Positions 5,329-5,619 of a stretch of DNA of 5,619 nt are shown here, one piece after another. The DNA comes from Flavobacteriaceae bacterium. Lineage in GTDB: Bacteria; Bacteroidota; Bacteroidia; Flavobacteriales; Flavobacteriaceae. The stretch spans positions 1-5,619 of the forward strand of contig JAURFJ010000080.1 in NCBI GenBank assembly GCA_030834365.1, in the 5' to 3' direction. A program made the translations under genes and the position numbers. Below the pieces are notes generated by a model, which did not search any database, was not told where the DNA came from, and saw only the letters and a program-made list of their open reading frames with translations. How positions within the stretch are numbered: position 1 is the first letter of the stretch; the number at the start of each line of letters is the position of its first letter.

Positions 5329-5619
5329 ATGGATCAATCTATGCTTACCGATTCCCTTCAGACCATGAACTTTGACCTTAGTGAAACCTGCCAAATGGTT
5401 GCCGCTTCAGCCGCCTCTTTTGCCGATCAATACATAGCACCACACGTGCGAGAGTGGGATGAGAACCAACACTTGCCAATAGACGTGTTAAAAAAGGCCG
5501 GAGAATTGGGATTCATGGGTATTCTTGTTCCTGAAGCATACGGAGGTTCTGGCTTGGGTTATCACGAATACATTGTCATTATTGAGGAGCTGTCTAAAGT
5601 AGATCCGTCTATAGGTTTA
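5329..5619 (+). CDS. Acyl-CoA dehydrogenase family protein (partial, N-terminus only)
   Basis: The first 97 codons of an FAD-dependent acyl-CoA dehydrogenase, which would oxidise an acyl-CoA to the trans-2-enoyl-CoA and pass electrons to ETF. The visible part is the N-terminal alpha-helical domain: FADQYIAPHVREWDENQHLP (about 31-50), LKKAGELGFMGILVPEAYGG (about 54-73), SGLGYHEYIVIIEELSKVDPSIG (from about 74). The catalytic Glu and FAD-binding parts lie beyond the window, so chain-length specificity cannot be judged. The start is uncertain. The ATG at 5329 is 1 nt after the comEA-like stop, but typical family N-termini look like MNFDLSETCQMV, which begins at the ATG at 5365 (residue 13); ATG 5341 is also in frame. 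With the 5329 start the leader would be very short. The gene is probably co-transcribed with the two upstream genes. Confidence 0.9.
   Translation, partial: MDQSMLTDSLQTMNFDLSETCQMVAASAASFADQYIAPHVREWDENQHLPIDVLKKAGELGFMGILVPEAYGGSGLGYHEYIVIIEELSKVDPSIGL

Overview
The window looks like chromosomal DNA of a Bacteroidota bacterium, most likely a flavobacterium-like lineage of moderate GC. Three things suggest this. Shine-Dalgarno sequences are absent before the start codons. Bacteroidota-type -7 boxes (TAnnTTTG) recur just upstream of genes. Several proteins have a Bacteroidota flavour, notably the small PspC protein ending in KRSSVFDL and the Na+:alanine symporter with an N-terminal signal peptide. 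Genus cannot be determined from the sequence alone.

Left part, minus strand (1-1780): an NfsB-like nitroreductase gene is followed in the same direction by the start of a tryptophan biosynthesis operon. The first structural gene is trpE (anthranilate synthase component I, cut off by the window edge after 322 codons). Between them, at 979-1122, lies a compact and complete-looking attenuation system. It has a Bacteroidota promoter, an 18-residue leader peptide with two adjacent Trp codons starting only 5 nt after the -7 box, a candidate antiterminator pairing at the leader stop codon, and a strong intrinsic terminator 11 nt before trpE. None of this control region is covered by an obvious long ORF, and it is the most interesting part of the window.

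Middle, plus strand (1785-2947): a promoter region shared with the nitroreductase carries two interleaved, opposite -7 boxes. It is followed by a thioredoxin-fold lipoprotein (TlpA/ResA type), a single-domain rhodanese and a small PspC-domain membrane protein. These are closely spaced and co-directional. They mix thiol/sulfur chemistry with an envelope-associated protein, but a joint pathway is not demonstrated.

Right part, plus strand (3075-5619): an alanine/glycine:cation symporter (AGCS family), a membrane-anchored helix-hairpin-helix (ComEA-like) protein and the start of an acyl-CoA dehydrogenase are packed with 3 nt and 1 nt gaps, so they are probably co-transcribed. A further -7 box inside the end of the comEA-like gene may give the dehydrogenase its own promoter.

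No rRNA, tRNA, CRISPR array, insertion sequence or other mobile element was seen. Apart from the trp leader, the gene content is ordinary core/housekeeping chromosome.
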